Positions 8,845 through 21,314 of a stretch of DNA of 64,000 bases are shown piece by piece. Under the pieces are notes generated by a model that made no database searches, was not told the origin of the DNA, and saw only the letters and a program-made list of their open reading frames with translations. Position numbers and translations under genes: made by a program. Each line of letters begins with the position of its first letter. Position 1 is the first letter of the stretch. This stretch comes from Trichopria drosophilae (lineage: Eukaryota; Arthropoda; Insecta; Hymenoptera; Diapriidae), in contig CM059582.1 of the NCBI GenBank assembly GCA_030407085.1, positions 158,000,501 to 158,064,500 of the forward strand. Reading direction: 5' to 3'.

Positions 8845-9250
8845 ACGGTCTCTCCGTGTAGATATCGAAAACTATGAAGCGGTATACCTGGATTACGAAG
8901 GCCGGAGAACAAAGTTCCGAAAATCAACATACCGAAAGGCCAACATTTCGATGTAAAATGGCTCCAGCATAATTTTCTTCACTTTGTTTTTGAAAATTTG
9001 GCAAAAATAAAGCCAATTAGAATACATTTGACTCACGCAATATCGAAATTTTAGCCTTTCGGGGGGTTTTGATTTTCGGAACTTTGTTCCCCGGCCACTA
9101 CGAAAACTAAGGAGGTGAACTAAGGTACACCTGGACTATGAAAACTATGGACCAGTACACTTTGACGACAAAAAAAAACTGCGCCGCGGAACACGTATAC
9201 AGCGAAAATTATGGAACGCCATGCCTGGACAACGAAAATCTAAAGTGTTG
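8845..9250 (+). repeat. Degenerate ~45-bp motif copies (CGAAAAnTATG...CCTGGAnnACGAAA)
   Basis: The motif around CGAAAACTATG and CCTGGACAACGAAAA recurs near 8858-8898, 9124-9150 and 9197-9240, and in inverted form at 45-115. It looks like an old repeat family, part of which surrounds the foldback element at 8900-9096. Confidence 0.45.
8900..9096. mobile_element. Foldback/MITE-like element, 197 bp
   Basis: The left arm 8900-8952 and the right arm 9042-9096 are inverted copies of about 53 bases. They share GGCCGG-GAACAAAGTTCCG, AAAATCAA, CCGAAAGGC and ATTTCGAT with a few changes. TACGAA occurs on both sides (8894-8899, 9099-9104) and may be a target duplication, though the surrounding repeat also contains that string. 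No coding capacity. Confidence 0.7.
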
Positions 9251-9601
9251 AACACCCGGATATTGTTTCGCCTCTCAGAGTCATACTCTAGTCTAAGAAT
9301 ATCACCATACCCTCTGCGATTTCGTGGAATTTCTGCGTATAGAAGTCTATTTAAAATTTGCGTAGAAATTCTTGTGGAATTTCCATGGAAACTATACGGA
9401 AATTCCACATAGAATTTCCATGGAGCACTTTCCGTGGATTTATGATCATAGTAATAGTATTTCCAACTACTCATCATGTCTTACTAAATGCGAGATAATA
9501 CGACTATAACAATTAACCTACAGGTCATAATTACGCAGACTTCTCCTATGCAAAATTTTGTTCATCAACAACTACAAGAAAATAATAGTTTTCGTCCTAG
9601 C

Positions 9602-9864
9602 GGGCGTAAAATCAGATTTTACGCCCTGATTTGCGGGCCTAAAATGGCACTTAACGCCCTCGAAAATTACATGGTTAAGATAGGAATTCCCCACCGACCA
9701 GCCCACAAATCGGAGACATAAAATCGAATTTTAAACCCGCCAGGGCGAAAAATAATGTTCGTATTACGGGCGTAGGTAATATTTGCACTCGTAGGCGATG
9801 ACGCTACATACTTAGGCCTGGTTACGCCGTCTCTCGGGCAAGGTAAAATGTCATTTTACGCCCT
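9602..9864. repeat. Cluster of GTAAAAT/ATTTTAC palindromes
   Basis: A perfect palindrome with 11-bp arms (GGGCGTAAAAT, loop CAG) occupies 9602-9626. An imperfect copy follows at 9634-9660, a related GGGCG-bearing stretch at 9743-9777, and another copy with core GTAAAAT-GTC-ATTTTAC near 9836-9864. The same core recurs at 13833-13848, 13931-13947, 56679-56699 and 57246-57262. Confidence 0.75.
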
Positions 9865-11271
9865 TATACGAAAAACAACATTTCGACACAAGAGCGTAAA
9901 AGTTTTTTCCACAAATGTTGCGAAAGCAAGCTGAATGCGAGATCCGCACTCATATTGGTACAAAGTATATTTCGCATATGCATGCAACACTAGTTTGTTT
10001 TGCTTAAAGTGCATTTAAAAAAATGTCAAAAATACTTAGTCGCAATTTATGCACACTGTGTCAAAAAATGTTTTTACACATATTATTTATGTCACAGCTG
10101 TTAACGAGAGAACGGTAACTTTCCTTTCCTAATTGTTTTCGTAATACAAATATAAGGAAGACATTTTCTTAATTTTACATTGCACCCTAAATATACAATA
10201 TATAGGTATTATTTTAGTTTCGAACCAGAAAATTATGCTGGAGTTTTATTATTTTTTTATATCAATTTTTGGATAAAAATTCCTAGAAGAACAATTTGTA
10301 TCCATGTTGATTTTTGCAATATACTTTTTTTATGTATTGTATGGAGAGTCTAAAATTAAATTTATTCATAATTACTTTGTTCTAACAAGTTAGTTTTATA
10401 ACTTCGGCCCACACTTATACGCGTCGCAGACCAAACTGTCTCAGCGAAAATAGACAAACATTCTTTTTTTTTCTTATTCATTATACCCAAAACTGCAATT
10501 TGAAATATAAGATCGTTTATATACACGTTGAATATCGCTATTATACAAACCAAACTTGAAATTTCCTGAATTTTTGAATCGATTTTACAATTAATTAAAA
10601 CGTAAACGACTGGCCTCTTTATTAATCGCAATTTTATAGGAATTAAAAATATTATAAAATTATTATGCCTGTATGATCTATTCAGCTTTTACTGTTAAAA
10701 ATAACATATAATAATGATAAATTACATCATTATAATCTGCAATCAATCGTATATACTAATTGCGAACGTAATCGCTAGCAATTGACATTTATTGCTCTCG
10801 TTCGGATTTCAATTCTCATTTACCCAGTGTAATTATCCGCTGCTTGTTTCACTGACGCGCGAGTTGGTAAAACACAATACATCTTCTATAAATCGCGTGT
10901 CACGATGTCCTGGCATTACCTGATATCCGTTAGCTGATATCTGCAAAATGAAATACCAACACCATCTTTCACACAATTAATAGCATTTACCCTGTTCAAC
11001 TTTATTCTGCAGAGTTGCGTCATTTTCACATGATCGAAATGCAAAATTATTTGATTTACTTGTACCAACTGTAGTTTAGTAAATAATTGTTGTTATTTGT
11101 TAGCAAAATATGTTTGGTTGATTCTATTTGTTTTAATATCAGTAAATTCAGTTCGATATTATTATTTTCTATTGATTAATATTAATTTTAAAAGTAGTGA
11201 AACTACACAATTTGGTGGAAAAAACACTGCATCGAAAATGCTCCATTATGATTGACGAAATCAAAGCGGAA
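9865..11271. other. Non-coding stretch with one GC/CpG-richer island
   Basis: Mostly AT-rich with no supportable gene. An island at about 10740-10960 has more CpG and several homeodomain-like cores (TAATTGCGAACG, CTAGCAATTGACA), and reads as unique sequence rather than repeat. It could be a regulatory element, but this is only a compositional impression. Confidence 0.3.
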
Positions 11272-11774
11272 GATCACAAATTTGAAAATTCTAATCTTCC
11301 GCGCCTCTGCGCTCTCCTGGCGCGTCGATCCACTTTTCTGTGAATTTTGAAAAATAAAATAAAAATTTCTGAGAAATAAATTAAAAATGAAGAGTACATA
11401 GAGGTTGTATTTTATTTATTTCAAAAGTGGTTTTCAATTCAACGTTTTCTTTTTCAGTGGTTGCACCGAAACTGTCAAACAATCTATCGGTTCGATCGTT
11501 GGAATCGTTGTTGCTCACGTTTTTTGTTTTTTAAAATGAGCAGATTTTTTTGACAGTTTGTATCAAACGTCCGTAAAGAGTTGATTGAAGTGAACCGTTC
11601 TTTTAAAATAAATAAACAAAATAAAACCTCTATGTGCTCTCTAAACTTGTTTTCATGAATTTATTTTTAATTTATTTCTCGGAAATATTCATTTTGTTTT
11701 TTCAGAATTTCCAAAAAAGTCGATGGATCAAAGCGCGAGGAGTTGTGGCCGTTTGAATTTTCAAATTTGTGATC
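11272..11774. mobile_element. Foldback element with ~220-bp inverted arms
   Basis: The outer ends GATCACAAATTTGAAAATT (11272-11290) and its exact complement (11756-11774) bound the repeat. Further in, the arms share GAGAAATAAATTAAAAAT, CATAGAGGTT, TATTTTATTTATTT-like blocks and AAACTGTCAAA on opposite strands. The centre is near 11510-11550. No reading frame is kept. An RNA crossing it would fold into a long hairpin. Confidence 0.8.
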
Positions 11775-12596
11775 AACAGCATTGATTTCCAGGGCTGTTG
11801 TTAGCGCTTTTTCCAGTGGCCATTGACGTAATATATTTTGTAAAAAAAGCCTTAAAATTGCTACATTTTAAATATCTTAAAATAAATCAATGAATAAGTT
11901 ACAAGTAAGTCCTTTTCTAAGTGGTCTTGATTTTGTTACATCTTAAATGAAGTCTATATTCGGCCTTAATTTAAAACTGTTTTTAAACCTTCATAATCTG
12001 TCGTCACCGGCTTATCTCATAAACACATTGCAGGAATCATTGCAATGTTTGGAGTTATCTCTAAAAACACTTAAAAGTAAACATCTCTTTTATTACTGAA
12101 ATGGCTTACAAAATCTTTCATTCGTCTCTCCGACGTCTTTCTGTGTCTTCAAACGATCCCAGTGCAGCTGGCATGTTTCGTCTCTCATATGCCTCGTTCC
12201 GTCTCATAAGCTAGGTGTCTACGAGGCTTACTGACGAATCTTTCACAGATTTCTTTTTACTCGAGATGAGCGAATCATCTACTTAACACACTGAAAACAA
12301 TGTACTAAGTATGAATTAAGCGTAGGCCGTCAGAAAATTGCAGTTTTCAACGAAAATGAACAATCTGTGATAAAAGCTGATAGAGTGCGTAAATAAAATA
12401 TTAACTAAATCGTTTTAATTTGATGAGAAAAATTGGATCTGCATATTATGAGGCCATTAAAAAATTGCATTAACGAGAAGTGTATAGTTAAAAAAGTTAA
12501 TTTTCTCAAACACTATATTTTCAAAATGGTTCCGAATTATTTTACGTCATATAAAGTACGTCAACTCACTGAAGCAATAATCGTTTCCTATTACAG
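11775..12596. other. Non-coding, no gene seen
   Basis: AT-rich sequence without repeats I can name. The right end (about 12575-12596) is a pyrimidine-rich run TCGTTTCCTATTACAG that could be a splice acceptor for the frame that follows. Confidence 0.3.
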
Positions 12597-12889
12597 TTCT
12601 GAAGGTTCACAATGAACTCGTTACGAATAAACTTTTTAAATCCTCGTGGACCGCAGGTTTCGACGTCTTTATCCCTCAGTCGGTATATTACGATGAGCGA
12701 GGAATGAGAGATAATCTCCGGGTGATGAACGTGGGGTGGATAACGGCAAACGAGCCTTTATCATCAAGGACGTATTCAAGCTCATGGTTCCGTGTACATT
12801 TTAATAACCGTAATGGGCAGCACATACCGGTGAAAATTCGTAAACAACATTTTCCGCGAACAGCCGTTTCCATACATTTTTCCTAGCTG
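12597..12889 (+). CDS. Candidate host exon, unrecognised protein (weak)
   Basis: After an acceptor-like TTTCCTATTACAG (AG at 12595-12596) a single frame stays open for 96 codons from 12599 to a TAG at 12887-12889, in a stretch of higher GC than its surroundings. The encoded segment is mixed in composition, not low-complexity, and matches no family I recognise. No convincing donor follows, so it would be a terminal exon; an ATTAAA lies near 13000. The opposite strand also has a 61-codon frame here, and an open frame of this length can arise by chance in balanced DNA. A regulatory island is an equally good explanation. Confidence 0.22.
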
Positions 12890-13110
12890 TATCCGTTGAA
12901 AATTTTCTACGGTCGTTATGTCGCAGTCATGTGCGAGCACGTATGTGCGTTCATATTATGTCGGCATCTATATATGTGTCACCCGCTACCTCGGGGTCTA
13001 TTAAATGCCCATCAATTTGCATAGCAATGCATAATAATTACGGGAAAACCATGACGCGACACGTTGGCACGTTACTGCGTATAACGCTTTCGCGTCAAGC
13101 GGTCTGAATT
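12890..13110. promoter_or_regulatory. Possible regulatory island with POU-octamer and homeodomain-like sites
   Basis: Unique-looking CpG-containing sequence. At about 13012-13042 it packs ATTTGCAT (octamer), ATGCATAATAATTA and TAATTA-type cores close together. Such grouping is common in developmental enhancers, but AT-rich DNA makes these cores frequent, so this is a weak call. Confidence 0.25.
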
Positions 13111-13830
13111 AACATTGCTATTCAAAAGTATGAGGATCGAGCGATATATCATGTTATACCGTGGTTGTCATTATTCGGGAGGAATTGCAACGACCTTTGC
13201 GGCATTCCAAATTTTATGGCACTTCAGCTATATGACTCAATGCTTCCTTTTCCAGACGCATATATATACTTGCTGTGAAATTTATAAGCAATTCTCTTAA
13301 GAGACAAATGATATTTGTCTACAACTTTAGTATAAAATATAGTAACTTCTGTAGAAAACTTTTCAAACTGTCGGCATATTAATTTGGACTTGAGCCGGTT
13401 ATCGCATGAGATACGTCAGTTTACTATCCGTCCAGGCTCCGATAAAGAGCCAATAACTCATGTCTTAGTAGACATTCATGATCAGCGCCGGGCTACTAAA
13501 CTGTCCTCCACAGTAACTGTCTGCTAGTGGCCATTAAAAGATTTCGCTCACTCACCTACACTCATGAATTCCCAGCGGACAATTTTTAACTGCAGTTTTG
13601 CTCAGAGGTTGTATTTCTTATGGATGAAGATATACAGAAGGATATTTCGATAGTTGACATACTCATGTCCGAAACGTGTAGAATACTATATCTACAAATA
13701 TTTTTAGTAATATATTTATATATAGTCTCGAAATAGTATTTTTCGATACAAGTCCAGATTTTAAGTCCCGAATGCAATACCAGCGTACGAGAACCAGCGA
13801 AGCCGGTCCGAGTATCGCTGGATCGGATGA
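13111..13830. other. Non-coding, no gene seen
   Basis: Short frames only. No repeat family recognised, apart from moderately GC-balanced sequence around 13380-13600. Confidence 0.3.
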
Positions 13831-13832
13831 GG

Positions 13833-13848
13833 CCGTAAAATTTTACGG
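13833..13848. repeat. Perfect palindrome of the GTAAAAT family
   Basis: CCGTAAAATTTTACGG is a perfect 16-bp palindrome. A second one, GTAAAAT-AGG-ATTTTAC, lies about 85 bases on at 13931-13947. Confidence 0.75.
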
Positions 13849-13955
13849 ACGTATGGTTTATGTTTTTGACACCGTGGATTCATGTTTCACGTGATCCATG
13901 AAATTTCATTTTACGGATTAAAAGTAGGCTGTAAAATAGGATTTTACTGCTATAG

Positions 13956-14150
13956 TACCGAAAAGACTTTTTAAATGAGCCCCAACTCGATCTATGTTGC
14001 CATTTAAGATTTTCGATCTCCTCATGACCCACGTGCCTCTTGGGGTGGAGGGTCGTTACCTCCCACAAAAGATCGGTTTTTTTAATTTATTTTACGTATT
14101 TCAGTATTTTTTTTTTTAATTTTGATGGTTTTTGGAATATTTGACCGTCC
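13956..14150. repeat. Fragment related to the foldback repeat at 53357-54310
   Basis: The stretch with GACTTTTTAAATGAGCCCC, CGATCTATGTTGCCATTTAAGA and GACCCACGTG...GGGGTGG matches, with changes, the right arm at about 54220-54320 (CGATCCATGTTGCCATTTAAGA, CCCCACGCCACCCC) and its downstream flank. Confidence 0.6.
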
Positions 14151-14286
14151 CGGTACTTTTTTGTCACTATATATACAAGATATTAATGACTGTGTTTGTT
14201 AAACCGTCGTTCGGATATATGCATATGATATATTTTGATATTCAACTCCTTAAAACTATATTTTCTACTTTTTAACCGCGTACAGA

Positions 14287-14299
14287 GGGGGGGGGGGGG
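14287..14299. repeat. Poly-G run (13 G)
   Basis: Homopolymer of 13 G in otherwise AT-rich DNA. Similar runs occur at 39676-39687 and 54311-54324. Confidence 0.9.
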
Positions 14300-16495
14300 T
14301 TATTTATATAATAATTAATAATTAAATTTGTTTAGATAAATTTAATACTCAAGTAGAAAATATTCTTACCTATACTTTAAATTCTCATTGAATACGATTT
14401 TTAGGTAATCATCAATAACCAGTTAACTTCTGATCACTGAAGTGCCGAACGATCTTGAACAAATATTCCTCTGACACTCTTCATATGATATTCAATATTC
14501 TATTATATTCAAGTTGAATATGTCCACTCTCCAGACGGATAATGATTTCTTAATTATCCTTCGTCCTTCCTCTCTTTAGATTTAATTTTTAATAGTCTGA
14601 AACGTTACCATTTATTCATAAATTTTAAAAAGTTACTCAAGCAAGCGTATTTCTTTTACTAAGGGTACTCGGATCTCAGCTAGTAATTCACTTTTTTCGC
14701 GTACACAGTCGGAATAATTTACTGTTTTGTTATTTGCATTCCGGGCACCATAAGCTGCGGCGTGGTGCATTTTAAGTCGTCCAATAAATAATCAGGATAT
14801 GAAATAATGCGCAGTTATTAGTTGATGGCAAACTCAATTCTCGAATATATCGATGTTGCATACAGATTATAACTAATATATTTGTCTATTTTGTCAAGCG
14901 TGCATGCTAATGAATGGTTGTTTACAAGGGATTTTCAATGCGAACTAATATCTGCGTGATGTATGTTTGTCGCATTACCAACTATTTCTGTAATTATTTA
15001 TAAACATTTTAATAAAATCTCAATGAAATTATATCATATTTCGGACGTTATAGATATGTTTATTTTTTATTTTAATGTCACGGGATGAATACTTTTATAT
15101 GCATTTGTATAAATAACAATTTATATGATGCTTCGAGGAAATATAAATAGCAAAGAGATTAGTCTTTAATATTTTACCGTTTGTTTTAATAGATTATTAT
15201 TTTTCATTAAATCTAATACTGGTTTAGATATAACTTATAATTGAAATTGAAATAAGTAAATTCATTTGTATTCGAGAATATTAAAAGTATTGAAATTCGA
15301 ATAAATTTTTGTTGTATAACTTTGTGTATGTTGTTAGTTAGAGAGATCGTTGATATAGAGATCAAGAAATGCGATACTATGCATAAAACTCAAAAAGCCA
15401 TGCACTGAAATAATGAAAACCAACCGCCAATAGCTGCACTAAAAATAATTTAATTAACAAAATTTCCAGAAAAATTCTTAGTTCATTTGACTACTTTTTA
15501 ACTATGCAGAGTAATTGGATAAGCTTCAAGAAAATTTTTTAAGTCGCAGTTACTACCGTAAAGAAGTTAAATCAATTATAAATGTAGTTCTGCTAAATTC
15601 AGTAAAAAATATATCGCTCCAGAATGTTTAATAGTTTTTATTGTACTAGGCAGTTGGACTCAAAAAAATGTTTTTAAATGTATAGTAGAATTAACTGCCA
15701 AAATGTCGTTTCCATATATATTTTTTATTGATTCAACTCCTTTATGGTTGTAATTATGACCTATAAAATCCCGTTAAGGACCGATTGAAATACTTTCAGT
15801 AGTAAAAAGTAGTGAAATCAACTGAGAATTTTCTTCAGTGTAAATGGTCACTGAGGGTAATAGAATGTACATATATTGAATTGAGAAATTTAGAAGTAGG
15901 TTAAAATTATACTCATATTGGACAGTGTAACCTGATAAAATAACGCTCATTTTCAAGTAACTAACATAAATTGATTGAGAATGCGTCTTTTCTAAATCCT
16001 ACTCATACTTTTGCATTTCTGCTCTTGTCGTAATCCAGAGATAACGAAGAAAATATGACGCTATTTTACTCTCTTACGGATGCTTTATTAATACGGGACT
16101 ATTTACGGAACCCTTTTCGCAGAAAATCTCGTAACAACTTTATATACATGTTTATATTACGTTTTCTTAAAAAATGTTCCACGTTATTGAAGTTGTGTAC
16201 AATTCTAATCGTTAGAAGTTTAGATCAATTATTATTACATTAATACTCTAAGAACATCGAGAGGAGGTAAGTTTCGTCCCATTTTGTCATATTCTAAAAT
16301 TTTGTAAATCCATATATTTTTAATAATGTTGGCATTTCAACTCTCAAGGTGTTAAAAGGAGTTGTTTTTTCACGGATTAATATGTGTGGCGATGGGAACA
16401 AGTTCGAAATCTTGAATGGGAACTCCTATTTTTTATTGCAAAATCCGATTTTTTTTATGAATATGTGTATGATTTGTCTGTAATATTTTTCTTGT
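14300..16495. other. AT-rich non-coding, no gene seen
   Basis: No supported gene, repeat or RNA. Only short chance frames on both strands. Confidence 0.35.
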
Positions 16496-16499
16496 TTCG

Positions 16500-16513
16500 C
16501 AGTAGATGGCGCT
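16500..16513 (+). promoter_or_regulatory. CTCF-like motif
   Basis: CAGTAGATGGCGCT fits the conserved CTCF core (CASYAGRKGGCRSY) at every one of its 14 positions. The preceding base is G rather than the C of the full consensus. It stands alone in AT-rich DNA. Binding is inferred; the same string can also be part of an unrelated repeat. Confidence 0.4.
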
Positions 16514-18380
16514 GTAATAGACGATTTCAACATCAGAGGCTGAAGCCCCTAATTGTGCCAGATTCTGTCCAATAACTAGTAATTTTGTACAAGTATTTAT
16601 TACGAGTTATAAATGGTGCCAACAAAAGTTCATTACAAAAACATGAGCAATACAATCGATATTGACATTATTTCCGTTGTTTGGTATTTTTTTCGACTGC
16701 TGGCTGGTTACGTAAATTAAATACTGCACTCGAATATTTGAGCAACAATGTTGATCTATCGTGAAAGTGAAACAATTGTCAAATAGATTTTAAGTTTGCA
16801 GGTTAGCATCCTCATTTGACTTCAATGCCTGAATTGTAGAATTTAAAATTTGTACTGTAGGATAAATTAACTCTATATATATTACTATTTATAAATGAAA
16901 CAAAAACGATTCTGCATACGTGATAAAATATGGACCTTGTTAACCTACACATTAAACGGAAATTATATTCATTTGTAAAAAGTTTCATAATCGTCAGATT
17001 TCTTGCAATTTTAATCAGAAGTCATATACGCCGGCGCTGTAAAGTAAAATGAATGATCATAAATTAAATGCGGTTTAGTGGTGTGATTTTCATACTGTGG
17101 TGAGCGTCCAAATGGCTAAAACTGCTTGGAAAATTTACGCGCAACATTATTCCCATAAATGACTTTATTTTAGAGGCCACGTGTTACACATGCGTTGTGT
17201 GGTAACTATGTAACAAAAAAAACTAAGCGAACATAAATTGCATTATATCGTTTAGATGAAAATGTATTTTATCTGCATAAAATATAAATTATATTAAAAT
17301 GAGGAAGTAAAGAAAACTAGATTAGTATTAAAAAAATGATTAAATTTTAAATAATTTTGAACGACGGTACACAAATCATTGTTTATGGTAACTGCTGGAT
17401 ATTTTAAATTAAGAACATTTTCATTTATGTATATATAATTTTGCGAAAACAGGGGAAAAAGAGAGAGAAGCTAATGTCATGTTGGTGAAAGTTTTGTACA
17501 CTAATATTGTTATTTATGGTGGCATATTTTCATTTTATTTTGTTGTCCTGTTATTATACTAAAACATTAATATAATGAAATATTACATTGAAAGACAAAA
17601 ATTATATGTTTTATTCTTTAGCGAGCATTTATTATTGCGTAATTCTATTTCAAATTATTTGATCAGTTAAGTATTATATTCGCGGATTACTTCAGCTGTC
17701 CCTAATACTATTGAGAATAGCACACCAAATGAAGTGATCTTTTTGTTCCATTTGCCATATTTTTCAGTACGAAAATAATCTATTAGTTACATAAAAATGT
17801 TTGTGATGGGAAATCGTATCTTTTAATTCGCAGGCGATATTTTATTTTGTAAAGTCGGAACTGACTTCCGTTAATTTTGTGCGCTTCAGTTACAAGAAAA
17901 AGTAAGGTATTAGCTCTATAATACTTGGAACTTGTTGGACTCGATGCGATTTTTAATTCCCACATGTTGGCAACCTTCACTTTTGAGAAGAGTGTTTTTG
18001 CGACCGTATTATCATCCACCGTCACTCAAGATGAAACGGCAAAGCAAGTTGCGCAAAATTATTTTTTGAGAACGTTGTTGTCTATATATTTAATATGAAG
18101 CACTGCAGGTAAGAGATAGATGCATAATTTTGTTATCGTTAGGAACTGTTTTAATTTCTTATAGAGTATAATCCGTATGGCATATGTGCCTAAGGATGTT
18201 ATCCGAAAGTACCAATGTCTTTTACTGTCTTATCAATATCTTGATCAATTCAAATTCTTCACATTTGAAAATCCTTAACTCTTTGTGTCCCGTTTTTCTT
18301 AAGAAAACTTTATTCTTTAAAACACATACTATATAAAGTATTCAAGGTTGTTGATTACCAATTTGAAGTCTGACTCGGAA
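16514..18380. other. AT-rich non-coding, no gene seen
   Basis: No supported gene or named repeat; short frames only. Confidence 0.35.
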
Positions 18381-18490
18381 AATTCAAAATGGCAGATCCA
18401 ATATGGCGAATGGAAAATTTAAAATTCATCGGATTGTTACGAAACTGGTTACTCAGAGGTTTTCGAGGGATTCTAAGTTTGCGTCTTCCC
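18360..18490 (+). repeat. Unit of the ATGGCGGATCCAATATGG repeat family
   Basis: AATTCAAAATGGCAGATCC followed by AATATGGCGAA at 18381-18410, then TGTTACGAAACTGGTTACTC and GGTTTTCGAGGGATTC. These blocks, in this order, recur at about 26672-26790 and in diverged or inverted form elsewhere in the window. Confidence 0.6.
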
Positions 18491-19239
18491 TATTGGACCG
18501 CTTATTTTGAATACTAACTGGAACCTCTTACAAACTATTTTCTTTTTACAAAATCAATGTTTTTTCAAATTTATTTGTTTATTATTATTTATTTATGTAT
18601 CATGAAACTTTAATATCAACTTTTAGTATTTTAAAGGCTACCTACAAATTTTCAAAATGTCATTGTCTAAAATTAACGATTTGACCACTTTAACTAACAG
18701 CGATCTATAAGTGGCATTTTTATACAGTGAAATTTCGGAGGTTTCACTTTAAGAATTTGAGAGAGAAGGATATTTAAAGGACATAAAATCCGTTGAACGG
18801 ATCTGGACCATGTTAGTTAAGGTCATTCGAAGGTCAAAGTTTTTATGTTATTAATAGAAATTTCTATTATTTATTGTGGCTTGGAAAAAGCTAATATTTT
18901 AACTTTGGTGTTTACTGGGTTTGGCGAGGTAACAGTTTTCAATAGTTTTTTCAGGATAATCGAAAATTATCAAAAACTTAAACTTTTCTGAAATTGGATA
19001 CCATACATCCTACTGCTTCATTTTTTTTCTTTATCTTGACGGATTTAAGTACTCCTTCTATTCGTCACGACACGATAGTCATCCCGCTAACCAGATATAA
19101 GAACATTTCTTCATATAAATCATTCACTTGGTGGTCCAAAGAAAACCTAAATCTAATATTAATATAAGTATTTTCATTTCGAAAGCATTTTACGTGTCAC
19201 TGACTGAACACGAACCTGGATTTTTGTTAACACCGCACT
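18491..19239. other. Non-coding; contains AAGGTCATTCGAAGGTCAAAG
   Basis: No gene seen. At 18819-18839 two AAGGTCA half-sites lie in tandem, matching a motif found in repeats at about 59837-59857. Confidence 0.3.
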
Positions 19240-19760
19240 TCTGATTTGCCGCGTTCGTTAAAATTTCGAGCCAAACTGGCATTGGGGCTACATACGAAAA
19301 TAGCGGAATTCCATGTCGAATGACTATCGACGTTGGAACGGCTGGAATTAATTTAGCCAAGCGCTACACCGAAAATAATTTCCTCGTGAATTGTTGACAT
19401 GATTCTCTAAATACCGAGGCTCGGGTATGATTTTTCTGCATATAGGCTGTGGCTGTATAACGGGGAGACACACGATGCGGCAAAACAATTTTCACCGTCG
19501 GCAAAGCAAGCACGCCAGCTTATAATTGATAGCCGGTTGCGTCGCTGTCGCAACTTGCCGAGCGAATCGAAATTTGTTTATCGTCCCGTAATTTCGAATC
19601 GGCGAGATAATTCCCTGTGAAATTCTGTTACCATGACGTTACGAAAAATAGATATTTTTCACGCTCGTTTATTCATATCGGAAAGATGAAATACGCGGAG
19701 CATTATCGAAAGTGTAATTTATGGACGTTGGTTGGATTCACTAATTAAACACGAGAGATC
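19240..19760. promoter_or_regulatory. GC/CpG-richer unique island, possible regulatory element
   Basis: Balanced composition with many CpG, no long frame, no sign of repeat structure, and sharply different from the AT-rich flanks. This is how conserved non-coding elements often look in insect genomes; without comparison to another species it cannot be shown. Confidence 0.25.
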
Positions 19761-21314
19761 GTGACTTTTGTGAGTTTAGCAATTAAGTAAATGAAACGAG
19801 TGCTTTGTATACAATCTTTTTGAATTCACCAATTATAAGAATTTGTATCATTAGCTTTTGATAATGAAGATTATTCGAATTTTAGAATTTAATGTTGCTG
19901 TCAAATACGAAGTTGCAATTCAATTCTACGAGAACCGTTGTCTCAGCCGCAGACAGCTATCTAAATTTACAAAATCTATCATCGTTAGTATATTGCACAC
20001 TTGAGCTGCATTCAAACCATTCATCAAGATAACACGCACCTCTGTACATAAACGCGCAAGTATACAAATAAGGTAGAAGTTTGTAGTACTCTTACCGCTA
20101 ATTTTATAAAAATTATCCATTTTTAGTGATGGTATTTTATATTTCACAATTTGAAAATGGGACACGCAATTTATCTGCTAAGGATGAATAAAATTATATC
20201 GTTTATCTCATTTAGTGAAAACATTGGAGTTCAGTTATATTATGGTAAAGGTATATTCCAATACGAAACATTATGCGAAAACTTGGTGTTTCCACTAGAA
20301 ACAGGAAGTAAACTTTGATATAACCATAAGTAATGCAATGATAAATTTTATAACGAAAGTAAAAAGCCGACCTTATTTTCCTTGATGTGCACTTCCACTT
20401 TAAACTATTAATTTATTACGAAGGAGGATTAAATTAAACCAAGGTAAGTTAAATCTCAAACTTCTGTATGAAAGCAGCAATTTTATTAGTTAACAACGAA
20501 ACAACTAGGCATTTATGGATTGTCTTTACTTCTGCCAAAAGTAATCGAGTTTCAAGCAGCAAAGTATACCCAATAATGACACGATCGTTTAATAAACGTT
20601 TAAATTTCGGTTAAACGCGGTGTATTTAACGTTTATAAGGTGGGTACAACGTGTCGATGTTCGTCTATAAAACGTTTTGATATACTATTTTTTAAGCGCG
20701 TTTTATACAAATTTCAATAGACACGTCATCATTTTAATGATATTTAAGAATAACTATTTAATTTCTGATTAACATAATAAATACCTTCTATATTTAGAAA
20801 AGGATTTAGATTTGAAACTTTTAAATTTTATCTAATTGTTTAATTTATTCAGGGAAATATGTACACTTAATGTAGAAATGGCGAGAGGGGGCGTGGGAGA
20901 ACTTATTTTTTTTATTTCTGAACATATATACATTTTAATTTATACAATATGTTTTTTATTTCTCTCAAGAAATAAATAAACGAAATGACGGCAGAAAAAA
21001 TGGGTAAGTGGGGATAAATATGTCAGTAATTTTATGGTCGAAATGTAGTCATATACCAGGCAATTTTCCCATAAGTTGACGTCCAATTTTAGAAAAATAT
21101 ACATGTATATGGTCGAAAATTGGTAATATTTAGGTAATTTCTTGATCTATTTTTGACTTAATTCTGAAGAAATCCGGTCTTTTATTTCTAATTTTGTTGG
21201 CATGCGTACACGGAAAAGAAAGTCCGGTTAAAATTCTCGATCTCTAAAAGTCTCGGTTAAAAAACTCAGATATTGACGATCTGAGAAAAGTATAACTTTA
21301 TACATTATAAGTGT
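19761..21314. other. AT-rich non-coding, no gene seen
   Basis: No supported gene or named repeat. Confidence 0.35.

Noticed and set aside
9602..9864. CRISPR-like array
   Set aside because: The repeats are irregular palindromes without uniform spacers, in a eukaryotic context.
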